43,845 nucleotides of DNA. Origin: Nocardia miyunensis NBRC 108239. GTDB taxonomy: Bacteria > Actinomycetota > Actinomycetes > Mycobacteriales > Mycobacteriaceae. A program made the translations under genes and the position numbers. A model generated the notes under the pieces. The model ran no database searches. It worked only from the letters and a program-made list of their open reading frames with translations, and was not told where the DNA came from. The DNA lies in assembly GCF_001613065.1 (NCBI RefSeq), contig NZ_BDBQ01000113.1, forward strand, positions 1 to 43,845. The letters run 5' to 3'. This document shows positions 1 to 7,843 of this stretch, one piece after another (the stretch's first letter is position 1; every line of letters starts with the position of its first letter).

Positions 1-489
1 TTAGGCGAGGTCGATCGGCAATACGGCCGAGTAATGCACCGCGTCGCCAACCGCCTCCTCCATGATTCCAGTCGTGCCGATGACATTGTGCAGGAAGCCC
101 TGATAAGGCTATGGCGGAAACCGATAATGCTCGACCAACCCGCGCTGTCACTGTGGCCATGGCTGCACACCGTGACCCGCAACCTCGCCTACGACGAGCT
201 CCGATCCGCCCGACAACGCCACGAATTCCCCACCGACAACGACACGGCCCTGAACCGCCACATCGACGATCCTTGTACACGTGTCGTCGACGCGTGGATC
301 ATGCAGCGCGCGTTGGCAACTCTCAGTTATCAACAGCGTGAGATCATCGTGCACGCCTATTACCGCCGCGCCACCACTCGAGAAATCGCCACCGACCTCG
401 CCATACCACCAGGTACTGTCAAGTCTCGACTGCACTACGCAATGCGCGCCCTGCGCGACGCCTACACAACTGATTGCTCGCTACCGTGA
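1..489 (+). CDS. ECF-type RNA polymerase sigma factor, 5' end cut by window
   Basis: The frame is open from the first base of the window, and its first codons (LGEVDRQYGRV) already look like sigma region 2, so the true start lies upstream. Region 2 follows, with ADDIVQEALIRLWRKP and WPWLHTVTRNLAYDELR (core binding and -10 recognition). Region 4 is the C-terminal half: LATLSYQQREIIVHAYY, then a helix-turn-helix with PPGTVKSRLHYAMRALR. This is a group 4 (ECF) sigma factor that directs RNA polymerase to a small regulon; the HYAMRALR ending resembles the SigL-like group. Such genes are usually followed by a membrane anti-sigma gene, but none follows here: the next gene is on the other strand. Family assignment is secure, regulon unknown. 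Confidence 0.88.
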   Translation, partial: LGEVDRQYGRVMHRVANRLLHDSSRADDIVQEALIRLWRKPIMLDQPALSLWPWLHTVTRNLAYDELRSARQRHEFPTDNDTALNRHIDDPCTRVVDAWIMQRALATLSYQQREIIVHAYYRRATTREIATDLAIPPGTVKSRLHYAMRALRDAYTTDCSLP

Positions 490-514
490 CGACCAGGTGC
501 TCAGCTGGGTCGTC
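488..514 (+). terminator. Possible hairpin terminator after the sigma gene
   Basis: The 7-bp arms GACGACC and GGTCGTC flank a 13-base loop and overlap the sigma factor stop codon. No T-tract follows, so it is only terminator-like. The rest of 515-656 shows nothing recognisable. Confidence 0.3.
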
Positions 515-656
515 TCGTTGAGCTGAAGCATTCTGGGATTTGTCTCGAGCAGTTGAGGTCTTTGGCTCCGGCGTCCATGCTCGCTTGTCGTCAGGCTTGT
601 CGCCGCTGGGCAGCGCCTCGGCGCCGACGGTTCACGGGCAGGCGCTGCAGGCAGGG

Positions 657-1901
657 CTAGCGCTTGTCGATGACGATGTCGCCGTTGAGGATCGTCATGC
701 TGAGCTGGCGAAGGTTGCTGATGTCCTGGGTGGGATCGGCGGTTAGCACGATCAGGTCGGCGCGTTTGCCGGGTGCGACCGTGCCGAGGTCGGGGCGGGC
801 GCAGTGGCGCGCTGCTTCGCTGGTGCCTGCGGCCAGCGATTGGACGGGTGTCATCCCCGCTGCGACCATCAACTCGGTCTCTTCCAGTGTGTTCGCCCCG
901 AATATGCCTCGGCCGGAGAAGGTGTCGCTGCCCAGGGCGATGCGCACGCCGGCATCGGCGATCTTCTCGAGGTTGCCTCGCGTATCCGGATGGACGGCGT
1001 CGTGAATCCACAGTGTCGGTGTGTAGGTGATGTCGTGCTCGAGCATCAGGTCGATGAGCGAGTGATCGGTGAGCGGCTCGACCGTGACACCGTGCTCGAG
1101 GCCGTCCGCGCCGGCCTCGATCGCTTCGCGTGCCGCGGCCTGCTGGGTGGTGTGGACGGTCACTCTGAGGCCGCGCTCGTGCCCGGTTTCGATGCCCGCC
1201 CGGAGCAGATCGGGCGGCAGTCGGACAAGCTCGACTTCACCCGGAAAGGCGGCATTGCGCCAGACGTAGTTCGGTGCGCTGTGGCATGCGCACGCACCCT
1301 CGGACAGGAGCTTGATCGCGTCCACCTTCCGGTCGGCCAGATGATGCACCAGATCACGCATCTGCTGCACGCTGCCGACCTCGCCGGTGAACCGTGCGCG
1401 TGCCCAGGGATTGCCGCCGAAGATTGTGGCCGCGGGATGCCCGTCGCGTCCGGTAATGCCACAGCCGGTCGCCAGCAGGCGCGGGCCTCGTAGCGTGCCC
1501 GCCGCGATCGCGGTCCGCGTCCGCAGTATTCCCTCGGTCGGGTCGCCCACCGACTTGATGGTGGTGATCCCGTGCTGAAGGAACAACTCGAGCCGTCCGG
1601 GAAGCTCGTTCTCCTCGAACGTCTGCATCGATTTCGGATCGGACACCGCGAACACGTCGTAGAAGTGCAGGTGGGTGTCGATCAGGCCCGGCATCACCCA
1701 GCCTTCGGCCGCGTCGACCTCCTGTCTGCCCCTCAGCGGGTCCGCCGAGACCGCGGCGATTTCTCCACCATTGACCGCGACGTCGTGTAGCCCGGCATGC
1801 GCGGTGTGACCGTCGAAGACATGCGTACGGCGGATGACGAGGTCGTACATTGCGGGATCGCGAGCCTCGGTTCTCGTGATGACGTCGCGTTCGATGGTCA
1901 T
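657..1901 (-). CDS. Metal-dependent amidohydrolase (imidazolonepropionase/prolidase-like)
   Basis: A 414-residue cytoplasmic amidohydrolase-superfamily enzyme that should hydrolyse an amide or cyclic imide bond; the substrate cannot be read from sequence. An N-terminal beta-sandwich strand region (YDLVIRRTHVFDG) leads into the TIM barrel. Metal ligands are visible: HLH at residues 77-79, a candidate carboxylated lysine near K197 (VDAIKLLSEG), H250 (VTVHTTQQ), H270 (GLEHGV) and D326 (LGSDTFSG). The C-terminal strand GKRADLIVLTADP closes the sandwich. I chose the ATG at 1901 because GGGAG lies 8 bases upstream; an upstream extension in frame looks non-coding. It is divergent from an HxlR regulator across an AT-rich gap, which suggests that regulator controls it. 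Confidence 0.9.
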   Translation of the reverse strand: MTIERDVITRTEARDPAMYDLVIRRTHVFDGHTAHAGLHDVAVNGGEIAAVSADPLRGRQEVDAAEGWVMPGLIDTHLHFYDVFAVSDPKSMQTFEENELPGRLELFLQHGITTIKSVGDPTEGILRTRTAIAAGTLRGPRLLATGCGITGRDGHPAATIFGGNPWARARFTGEVGSVQQMRDLVHHLADRKVDAIKLLSEGACACHSAPNYVWRNAAFPGEVELVRLPPDLLRAGIETGHERGLRVTVHTTQQAAAREAIEAGADGLEHGVTVEPLTDHSLIDLMLEHDITYTPTLWIHDAVHPDTRGNLEKIADAGVRIALGSDTFSGRGIFGANTLEETELMVAAGMTPVQSLAAGTSEAARHCARPDLGTVAPGKRADLIVLTADPTQDISNLRQLSMTILNGDIVIDKR

Positions 1902-2049
1902 TGCTCTCACTCCCGATCGGGCGGTATCTGATGCGAGTCGGCGCCGAGTATCCGGGCCGCTCCCTCGCCCGGGCTTGGTTCCGTTTCGCAACTAGATTAC
2001 TTTTTACTACCAGATATGCAAATGTGCCCGAGCCCGTATCCTGAAGGAT

Positions 2050-2430
2050 GTGACCGAGACTCAGCTGCCACTGAACATCTGTTCGTACACCGAGCAGGTC
2101 TTCGGCTTGCTCGGCAAGCGCTGGACAGGACTGCTCATCGACCTGCTTCTCCAACGCCCGGCCCGATTCAACGAATTGCACGCCGCGCTACCTGCCCTGT
2201 CCAAGCGCATCTTGAGCGAGCGACTCACCGAACTCCAGAGCGCCGGCTTGGTCGAGCGCCACGTGGACCCCGGGCCGCCGATCACCGCGACCTATCGGCT
2301 CACCGACCGGGGCCAAGGACTCGCCCCGGCGATGGACGCGCTGCGAGTATGGGCCGGCGCCCCGGTCGACGACGAGGGCCGACCGATCCCACCGGGCACG
2401 AGCGCACGCCAGACGACCAACATGTCCTGA
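2050..2430 (+). CDS. HxlR-family winged-helix transcriptional regulator
   Basis: A 126-residue DNA-binding protein of the HxlR group, which typically senses electrophiles, aldehydes or related stress through an N-terminal cysteine. The family pattern is clear: CSYTEQVFGLLGKRWTGLLI, then the wing-helix region PARFNELHAALPALSKRILS and LTELQSAGLVER, and the wing end ATYRLTDRG. The single cysteine near residue 11 sits where redox-active HxlR proteins carry theirs. The start is GTG at 2050; an overlapping ATG at 2048 is in another frame, and the GAAGG just upstream is too close to be ideal. The gene faces away from the amidohydrolase, with an AT-rich stretch at about 1993-2025 as the likely shared promoter and operator. 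Confidence 0.88.
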   Translation: MTETQLPLNICSYTEQVFGLLGKRWTGLLIDLLLQRPARFNELHAALPALSKRILSERLTELQSAGLVERHVDPGPPITATYRLTDRGQGLAPAMDALRVWAGAPVDDEGRPIPPGTSARQTTNMS

Positions 2431-2702
2431 CCCGGCATGGTCGGCGTACACCGGCACAGGGCAACGCATGCGGTGACACCCAAGACGGCCGCCGGTCCGG
2501 GCGCCCGAGGGACATGTCCACGCCACTCCGACGATTTCGCCTCATGCTCAATGAGACGAACCCGTCATTCGCTATCTCGGTGCGTTGAGGCATCGCAGGT
2601 CAACGCCAGTGGAGTGCCGCAACTTCGATGAGACAGGACACCTGACCAGGAAATATCAGGGCGCTCGCATGTGGCCAATTGTTGCGGTGGATGCAATTCC
2701 GC

Positions 2703-2876
2703 CTATTTGTTGCTGCGCAGATAAGTGCTGTTCTGTTTCGCCCAGACCAACGAGGCAACCCCCGGCATACCATCGTCGAGCTGAGCCAGCGAAGGAGAGT
2801 ACTCCCTCGCGGCGACCGCGTGTTCAGCAATCTCGAGGACCTCACTCAACGGGAAGAACAAGTCGATCGATCCCAC
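2703..2876 (-). CDS. Small hypothetical protein, 57 residues
   Basis: A short leftward gene. A perfect AAGGAG (2886-2891) sits 9 bases before the GTG at 2876, and the reading frame ends in TAG at 2703. The product starts VGSIDLFFPLSEVLEIAEHA, continues with a Ser/Leu/Asp-rich middle and a GMPGVASLVWAKQ segment, and ends in LRSNK. The first 25 residues can form an amphipathic helix; there is no signal peptide or membrane segment. Codon third positions are mostly G or C. I do not recognise the family. A second open frame (2846-3115, same strand) overlaps its start, so the two may be coupled or may be pieces of one frameshifted gene. Confidence 0.55.
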   Translation of the reverse strand: MGSIDLFFPLSEVLEIAEHAVAAREYSPSLAQLDDGMPGVASLVWAKQNSTYLRSNK

Positions 2877-3115
2877 GGCTGTTGACTCCTTGTCAGTTTG
2901 GAGGTTTCGGACACACCAAAGCCCGCACGAGCCAACGATGGGGTGTGGTGAGGAACGGCATCGGCGGTGAACGGACCGGACATCTGTGGCCCGGTGATAG
3001 ACGAGAGGTACGGCGCCGAGACCGAATGCGTCAGGGCAGCAACCATTTCGAGCCAGCGCGGGTGGACGCTCAGTAACTTTTTAGGTGAATTGGCAGTATG
3101 AGCCGTGGTGCCCAC
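2846..3115 (-). CDS. Possible small hypothetical protein upstream of the 57-residue gene
   Basis: An 89-codon leftward frame from a GTG, with no convincing ribosome binding site. Its middle reads like protein (PRWLEMVAALTHSVSAPYL, then ITGPQMSGPFTADA) and codon usage there is biased to G/C in third position, while the last 15 residues look random. It overlaps the start of the 57-residue gene by about 30 bases. It could be a real overlapping gene or the first half of a gene broken by a frameshift near 2880-2900. Function unknown. Confidence 0.28.
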   Translation of the reverse strand: MGTTAHTANSPKKLLSVHPRWLEMVAALTHSVSAPYLSSITGPQMSGPFTADAVPHHTPSLARAGFGVSETSKLTRSQQPWDRSTCSSR

Positions 3116-3230
3116 TACACGTGACGGTGCTCAGCATTCGGTTGGGGATTGCCGGTGCGTGGAGCAGCAGCGAAGCGGTAAGGTGGTACCGCGAGAGGTG
3201 GATCGGTCTTGCACTCGTCAGGAGTCCGTA

Positions 3231-3786
3231 ATGACCGACAATCGGCGTTCTAGGTCGACGCGAAACCGTAGGCAGTCATCACCGGAAGTTGTTGCGCGCT
3301 TGCAAAGGTCGCGGCGCAGAGCGTTGGATCGCCGCGCCGCTATGCGCGAACGGAAACGGACTGTCACAGCAGCGGTTCGCGACTTTATCAGCGCATGGCA
3401 CGCGACCAAGCTCGTGCAGGAACGACGTGAGAAGGACATCGCAGATCTGCGGCAACGTATTGATGCAGTCGCCTCCCAGGCCGAGGGGGAGATTGCTGTC
3501 AATTGCTGGGCATGAGGAGGCTCAGGCGGAGGCGGCAGCAGCGATCTCTGCCGAGGGGTACAGCGATGATGAGATCGCCGATGTGCTCGAGACGAGCCCC
3601 CGGCGAGTTCGGCAATTGATTGCGCGGCATCGCAAGAGCGAACGTAGTGGTGATGCTTCGTCCGGAAGCGGACTTCAGGAGCAGTCCGGTGAAGTAGCGG
3701 AGAAGCCACCGGGTGAGACGGATGTCGTCGATAAAGGCCTCACCGTGCCGCCGGAAATCGCCGGGAATCGTAGCCCGGAGGTGTAG
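3231..3786 (+). pseudogene. Frameshifted coiled-coil/HTH protein
   Basis: Two open frames together make one protein. Frame one starts at the ATG at 3231 (AGGAG upstream) with an Arg-rich N-terminus, then a helical region VTAAVRDFISAWHATKLVQE and a coiled coil RREKDIADLRQRIDAV, and stops at 3515. The continuation, one frame over, runs HEEAQAEAAAAISAEGYSDD, then a helix-turn-helix-like segment (DEIADVLETSPRRVRQLIAR) and an acidic tail ending at 3786. At the junction ATTGCTG occurs twice, 10 bases apart (3492 and 3502). Removing one 10-base unit restores a single 181-residue frame. It resembles small actinobacterial coiled-coil proteins with a C-terminal DNA-binding-like motif; function unknown. 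Either a pseudogene, a recent mutation, or an assembly error. Confidence 0.7.
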
Positions 3787-3887
3787 TCGGGCCGCGAAGT
3801 CGGGGTGCGACATAGGCAGGCTTGATACCGGCCCAAGCTCACGTGCGCAGTGTTCGCTCTGGCTGTGTTCAGCTACGGACAGCGGGA

Positions 3888-4508
3888 TCAGCCCACAGCG
3901 TATCCGCCGATGTGCCACACAATGTTGCGGAACTGGTTGGTCGACAACGGCTGCCGAACGGGAACACGGGAGTCGTATGCTGTCGGCCAGTAGCAGCAGC
4001 CACAGCGGTGGCAGTAGAACCCGGTGCGCCATAAGGCATACGCTGCAACGCGGCCCCGAGAGATTCGATTGTTTCGTCTAACTCTGCTGGCGAGCACGGC
4101 GAAAGCGCCAATCGCCGGTATAGCCGCGAAAAATAGGAACGCAATACTCATAACGGCATTCACTGCCAGGGATATGGGCGTGTTCTCGACGCCAGGGTGG
4201 GTGACTGCATTGTCGATACACGGATAGAGCAGAGCTAACACTGGCATCATTAGAACAGCGCCAAGGACAATGGGGCCGGACGTCGAGGCGAGAGGAGGTG
4301 TGTACGCGGTCTGATCGGCGAGTTGTGTGGCTTCGGCCCGTTCGGTAACTGCCGTGCCGAAGGTAGGAACGAGACCTTCTGCGGCGATACCGAACCCGGT
4401 GTAGGACGTGACGTCGGAGGAGGTGGACAAACCCGCAGACTGTACGGCGGCAACGTTCTGGACGCCGTCGAGCTGGCTACAGCTCGGACACGATATGTCC
4501 TGGTCCAT
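3888..4508 (-). CDS. Two-TM membrane protein with zinc-ribbon-like cysteines
   Basis: A 206-residue protein of unknown function. An N-terminal CPSC pair (residues 7-10), a Ser/Thr/Ala-rich linker, two hydrophobic segments (about 79-98 and 112-141) and a C-terminal YCHRCGCC cluster (166-172) followed by a polar tail. The paired cysteine clusters at both ends suggest one split zinc ribbon on the cytoplasmic face of a membrane hairpin, a layout common in uncharacterised actinobacterial proteins. Start ATG at 4508 with AGAGG upstream; the frame extends further upstream but looks non-coding. It is oriented tail to tail with the frameshifted gene on its left and follows the DUF2637 gene on the same strand at a distance of about 275 bases. 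Confidence 0.65.
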   Translation of the reverse strand: MDQDISCPSCSQLDGVQNVAAVQSAGLSTSSDVTSYTGFGIAAEGLVPTFGTAVTERAEATQLADQTAYTPPLASTSGPIVLGAVLMMPVLALLYPCIDNAVTHPGVENTPISLAVNAVMSIAFLFFAAIPAIGAFAVLASRVRRNNRISRGRVAAYALWRTGFYCHRCGCCYWPTAYDSRVPVRQPLSTNQFRNIVWHIGGYAVG

Positions 4509-4783
4509 GGTCTGACCTCTGCTGGCTAGCAACCGTAGAGTGGTGTTGTCGGACAAGAGATTCGCCCCTCTCATACAACATCGTGGACAATGATTTGTCG
4601 AGCGCGGTGCGGATGATCCAGGTCGTTATCCTTGCACCGAGGCGACGGATCCCTCTCTGAGACAGTCAATTCACGTTCGGAGGAGGAGGGCGGGCAGATC
4701 ACTCGCTGCGTGAATCTGAGGGGCGTAGTGCCGGTGGAGAAGTGCGGCGAACCACACCGAATGGGGAACGGTTGTGCATCTTG

Positions 4784-5632
4784 CTAGTCGGAGGGCTCGG
4801 TTGTGTTCTGTGGCGTTGCGTTGTCCCGAGAGGTGCTGGCGCTGAGTGGGGCTGGGGCTGGAAGATCGAGCTCCGCTGCTTGCTCGATGATCCTGCTGAT
4901 CGTGGAGCGACTTCGGGGAGACATACGTGCGATTTCCGTGGGAGTGAGCCCATCCTCGTGATGCCAGGTGAGAATCTGAACGATGTCCTCAGGACTGCGG
5001 CGGTGGACTGGGTCGCGACTGCAGAGTGCCATAGCAATCCGGGCCCATCGCCGATCTCGGCTGTGGCTGTACATCGGTTCCGCGGTATTGCCGTCGGACG
5101 GTAGCGGCCGCGGTGAGCTGTCGTCACCGAATGCTGAATCGGCGGCTGGTGGTTCATATGCCGGGGCCTGCTGCGCACGAGTGAGCGCGATGAGCGCGAC
5201 AGTGGCCTGGGTGGCGGAACCCTCGATGATCAGTGGCCATAGCCACGTCTGCTGATAGGGGATACCAGCCAGTTGCGCGAGCGCCCGCAGCGCCGTGAAG
5301 GACAGCCAGAATGCCGCAGCTGCAATGAACACGGTCATGGTGATCGCGATTCGGTGTACAGAACGGCTTTGGGATCCTGCCCGTAAGAGGACGGTTACAC
5401 CGTGCACGGCCGTCAGTAATGCGATCGGGGGAACGACGGCGACCCCGGCCGCGAGCACCGGAACGGCGTGTGCGTGCAGAACTGCGTGCAAAGCGTTCCC
5501 GGCGACGCTTACCAGCGCCGACACGGCGAGCACAGCCCAGAAAAACATGTGCGCACGCGGCGGTGCTGCGGGCGCGGCATCCGGGCGGAGAACGCACGCG
5601 TGCCCAGCGGCCGAGTCGGTGTGCGCAGACAC
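4784..5632 (-). CDS. DUF2637 membrane protein with C-terminal HTH-like region
   Basis: A 282-residue protein. The N-terminal half has four membrane segments (about 28-52, 57-84, 95-118, 129-152) and the characteristic SVAGNALHAVL and VAVVPPIALLTAVH stretches of DUF2637. A Pro/Ser-rich linker leads to a C-terminal helical segment, DGLTPTEIARMSPRSRSTIS, that reads like a helix-turn-helix. DUF2637 proteins are frequent on actinobacterial plasmids and integrative conjugative elements, where their role is not established; that fits the element-like surroundings. I chose the GTG at 5632 because GGAAGGAGG lies 5-8 bases upstream; an upstream extension in frame is unlikely. Confident for the family, not for function. 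Confidence 0.75.
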   Translation of the reverse strand: MSAHTDSAAGHACVLRPDAAPAAPPRAHMFFWAVLAVSALVSVAGNALHAVLHAHAVPVLAAGVAVVPPIALLTAVHGVTVLLRAGSQSRSVHRIAITMTVFIAAAAFWLSFTALRALAQLAGIPYQQTWLWPLIIEGSATQATVALIALTRAQQAPAYEPPAADSAFGDDSSPRPLPSDGNTAEPMYSHSRDRRWARIAMALCSRDPVHRRSPEDIVQILTWHHEDGLTPTEIARMSPRSRSTISRIIEQAAELDLPAPAPLSASTSRDNATPQNTTEPSD

Positions 5633-6144
5633 AGTTTCCTCCTTCCTGGGATTAGGTAGCTGGTGGTGACGTGTGAAGAAGCGGTTCGGATTACCAGACC
5701 ACAAGGTTGGGGTTCGCCGATCTTCTCAGTGATCCCCCCGAGCCAGAGTGCGCGGCGAGGATGGCGAGAAGGATGCCGTGCCGGAGTTGGACATGATGCT
5801 CGCCCACTCGTCGGTGACCTGGCCGTGCACTGGCTCGACTAGGCGGACTGGCCTGGATCGAGAAGTACGCTGGATCCGCAGATCCAGCGCTTGAGTACTG
5901 TTCCGGCAGAATGTCGGGGTAGGGCCGACGGCTGCGACGAATCGTGCGCCGTGGGAAGAGCACGACGGTGCGGTGGTGTCGCACGGATTTCATCGTGGCA
6001 TCGTGTCGAGGCTTCCGAGATCGGCCGACAGGTTCGGCACCGTCCACGGACTGAACACTTCAGCGGTGTATTTGGTCGATCCTTACCGACACGCGCACGC
6101 CGGAGCGGACAGTGGCTTTGTCCGCTCCGGCGAATGTGTTGGCC
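5633..6144. other. Non-coding stretch with a strong dyad
   Basis: About 510 bases between the DUF2637 gene start and the end of the WXG gene, with no convincing coding frame. The notable content is an inverted repeat described separately. The part nearest 5633 should hold the DUF2637 promoter. Confidence 0.5.
5868..5889. repeat. Perfect inverted repeat, 9-bp arms
   Basis: CGCTGGATC and GATCCAGCG flank the four bases CGCA. Outside them AGTAC (5864-5868) and GTACT (5895-5899) extend the dyad with a small bulge. No T-tract follows. It could be an operator for the leftward DUF2637 gene about 235 bases away or an RNA hairpin. Confidence 0.5.
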
Positions 6145-7479
6145 TTATGGTTGCAGCCATTCCGGTGGTGTGTAGTGTTCGGCGCCGGCGAAGCTGCCTG
6201 GTGATGGAATCTGGCTCTCCAGCATCTTTATCTGCCTGGCCTCGTATTGGTCGGCCTTGCTATAGGTTGTTGCTGCTTCCACGATCGCGTTTGCAGAGTC
6301 GGTGAGGTCACCGCGGACTGCGGTGAGCAGTCCGCCGAGGGTTCGCGCCGCCTCGTTGAATTTCCCAACCGCCCTCGGGAACTGCTTCTGCATGCCGTCG
6401 ATGTGGGCCCCAGTGCAGATCTCGGCCCCGCCGTCGTACCATTCTGCTGCTCCGGGGAGGATACGATATCCGGTGTAATACAGCTGGACAATACTGACCA
6501 CGACCGCGTCTTTGGCGTCATGGAGTCCTTTGAACTCCAGCTGACGATACGCCTTAGGTTCGAGGTGTGGGCTCTTGATCCGCGCGAACGGACTGCCGAA
6601 GGGGCCGGACGAACCGAGGTCGGTTTCGAGTCCACGATCGATCTGCTCGTCGAGCTCCGCAATATTCATATCGAGCCGGTCCAGCGACAGCCAGGCGTTG
6701 TGTACGAGAGAACTCGCCGAATCTCCCGCTGCGGGGGCGACGCCGATGGGCTCCTCATGTGCGGGCGACTTCGATTCGGCGATCAGGCCCCCACTCACCC
6801 CGAGGGCGGCCAGGCCCACCTCGATCGCTGAACCTTCGGGTCCGGTCAGCGCTCGGAGCAATTCGACCGCGTCGGCAAGAATCGCGGCGAATCCGCCAAT
6901 TTCTTTGACCCCTTCTTTTTCCTCACCGGGCAGCGGTCCGGGATCAGTACCGCCGCCGAGGCGCGAGATGAGATCCTTGCAGATCCAGACGACGCACTCC
7001 TTGGCTCGTTCGGCTCCGTCGGCGAGCGACTTGGCACCGATTGCCATTTCTCGCGCACACCCGCCATGTATCTCCGCAGCTTTCCTGAACGGGTCAAGGA
7101 AATTGTGATAGAAGGAGTCAGCTCCGTCGCCGTGCCACTGACCGAGGTGGATCATTTTCTCCACCTCGTCGACGCCGTCAGCAGCCCGTGCGATTGCGCA
7201 GTAGACAGAACTCCCCGACGGAGACTCCCATCGATCCGATTGGCCTGCGAACTGATCGACCAACGGGTCCATGTCGTGCCCGTCCAACGAATAGTATCCG
7301 CGGAACCGTGTAATCAAAGTCGACAGATCATTATTGAAAATATTCAGAGCTCGTTGTGCTTGCTGCACTTCACTCGGGTTCGTCGGGTCGTAATTCTCTT
7401 GACCTTTGAACGTATTATCGGCTACCTGTCCGAGCCTGGTGAGAAGCGGCTCCAACTCGCCCTGCAGTGACATTCCCAT
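6145..7479 (-). CDS. WXG100-like (ESX-type) large helical protein
   Basis: A 444-residue, mostly alpha-helical, soluble protein without signal peptide. In the first third a WXG-type turn, GQWHGDGADSFYHNF, sits at about residues 113-126 between two helices, the hallmark of proteins exported by ESX (type VII) secretion systems. The middle (170-250) is Gly/Ala-rich and could hold a short hydrophobic hairpin; the last 180 residues are again helical and end in YTPPEWLQP. Start ATG at 7479 with AAGGA 7 bases upstream. No EsxA/EsxB-sized partner, EccC ATPase or polymorphic toxin domain adjoins it, so it is either an orphan substrate or a toxin/effector whose partner lies elsewhere. A possible small gene precedes it on the same strand. 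Confidence 0.7.
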   Translation of the reverse strand: MGMSLQGELEPLLTRLGQVADNTFKGQENYDPTNPSEVQQAQRALNIFNNDLSTLITRFRGYYSLDGHDMDPLVDQFAGQSDRWESPSGSSVYCAIARAADGVDEVEKMIHLGQWHGDGADSFYHNFLDPFRKAAEIHGGCAREMAIGAKSLADGAERAKECVVWICKDLISRLGGGTDPGPLPGEEKEGVKEIGGFAAILADAVELLRALTGPEGSAIEVGLAALGVSGGLIAESKSPAHEEPIGVAPAAGDSASSLVHNAWLSLDRLDMNIAELDEQIDRGLETDLGSSGPFGSPFARIKSPHLEPKAYRQLEFKGLHDAKDAVVVSIVQLYYTGYRILPGAAEWYDGGAEICTGAHIDGMQKQFPRAVGKFNEAARTLGGLLTAVRGDLTDSANAIVEAATTYSKADQYEARQIKMLESQIPSPGSFAGAEHYTPPEWLQP

Positions 7480-7521
7480 CGCAGATCCTTACATATTCTC
7501 TGCAACGGCTGGGCGGGCCCG

Positions 7522-7767
7522 TTAATCAACCGCTGCTGCCTCTCCGCCGGTCTTGGCCAGCGCCGGTGCCACAGCGACACCGAGAGCCATAGCGGCACCG
7601 GTGAAGCGGGCCCCGGGTTTCTGTCGTGATCTTTTTCTTGCTTTTTGCCGTTGGTGCTTGCGGGCGCGGGCTGCCCAAGCCGAACGCTCCTCGCCGGGGC
7701 AAAGACTCTGCGGCACCTCGGTTCCGTCGAACCGACAATCGATGCCGATCACGGCGACGCGTTGCAT
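7522..7767 (-). CDS. Possible small basic protein upstream of the WXG gene
   Basis: An 81-codon frame ending 42 bases before the WXG gene on the same strand. It opens with QRVAVIGIDCRFDG, has a very basic middle (KHQRQKARKRSRQK) and a hydrophobic Ala/Gly/Val-rich stretch near the end (AAMALGVAVAPALAKTG). Codon use is moderately G/C biased. No clear ribosome binding site. It could be a co-transcribed small protein or chance. Not recognised. Confidence 0.35.
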   Translation of the reverse strand: MQRVAVIGIDCRFDGTEVPQSLCPGEERSAWAARARKHQRQKARKRSRQKPGARFTGAAMALGVAVAPALAKTGGEAAAVD

Positions 7768-7843
7768 CCCTTACCGACTATGACGCGACTTCGGCTGCGA
7801 AAGTTGACGGTTCCTGCCGGTTGTTGTCGATGCGCGCCCTGCG

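Noticed and set aside
2585..3076. Plus-strand frame of 163 codons
   Set aside because: Random composition and antisense to the small gene with a perfect ribosome binding site.
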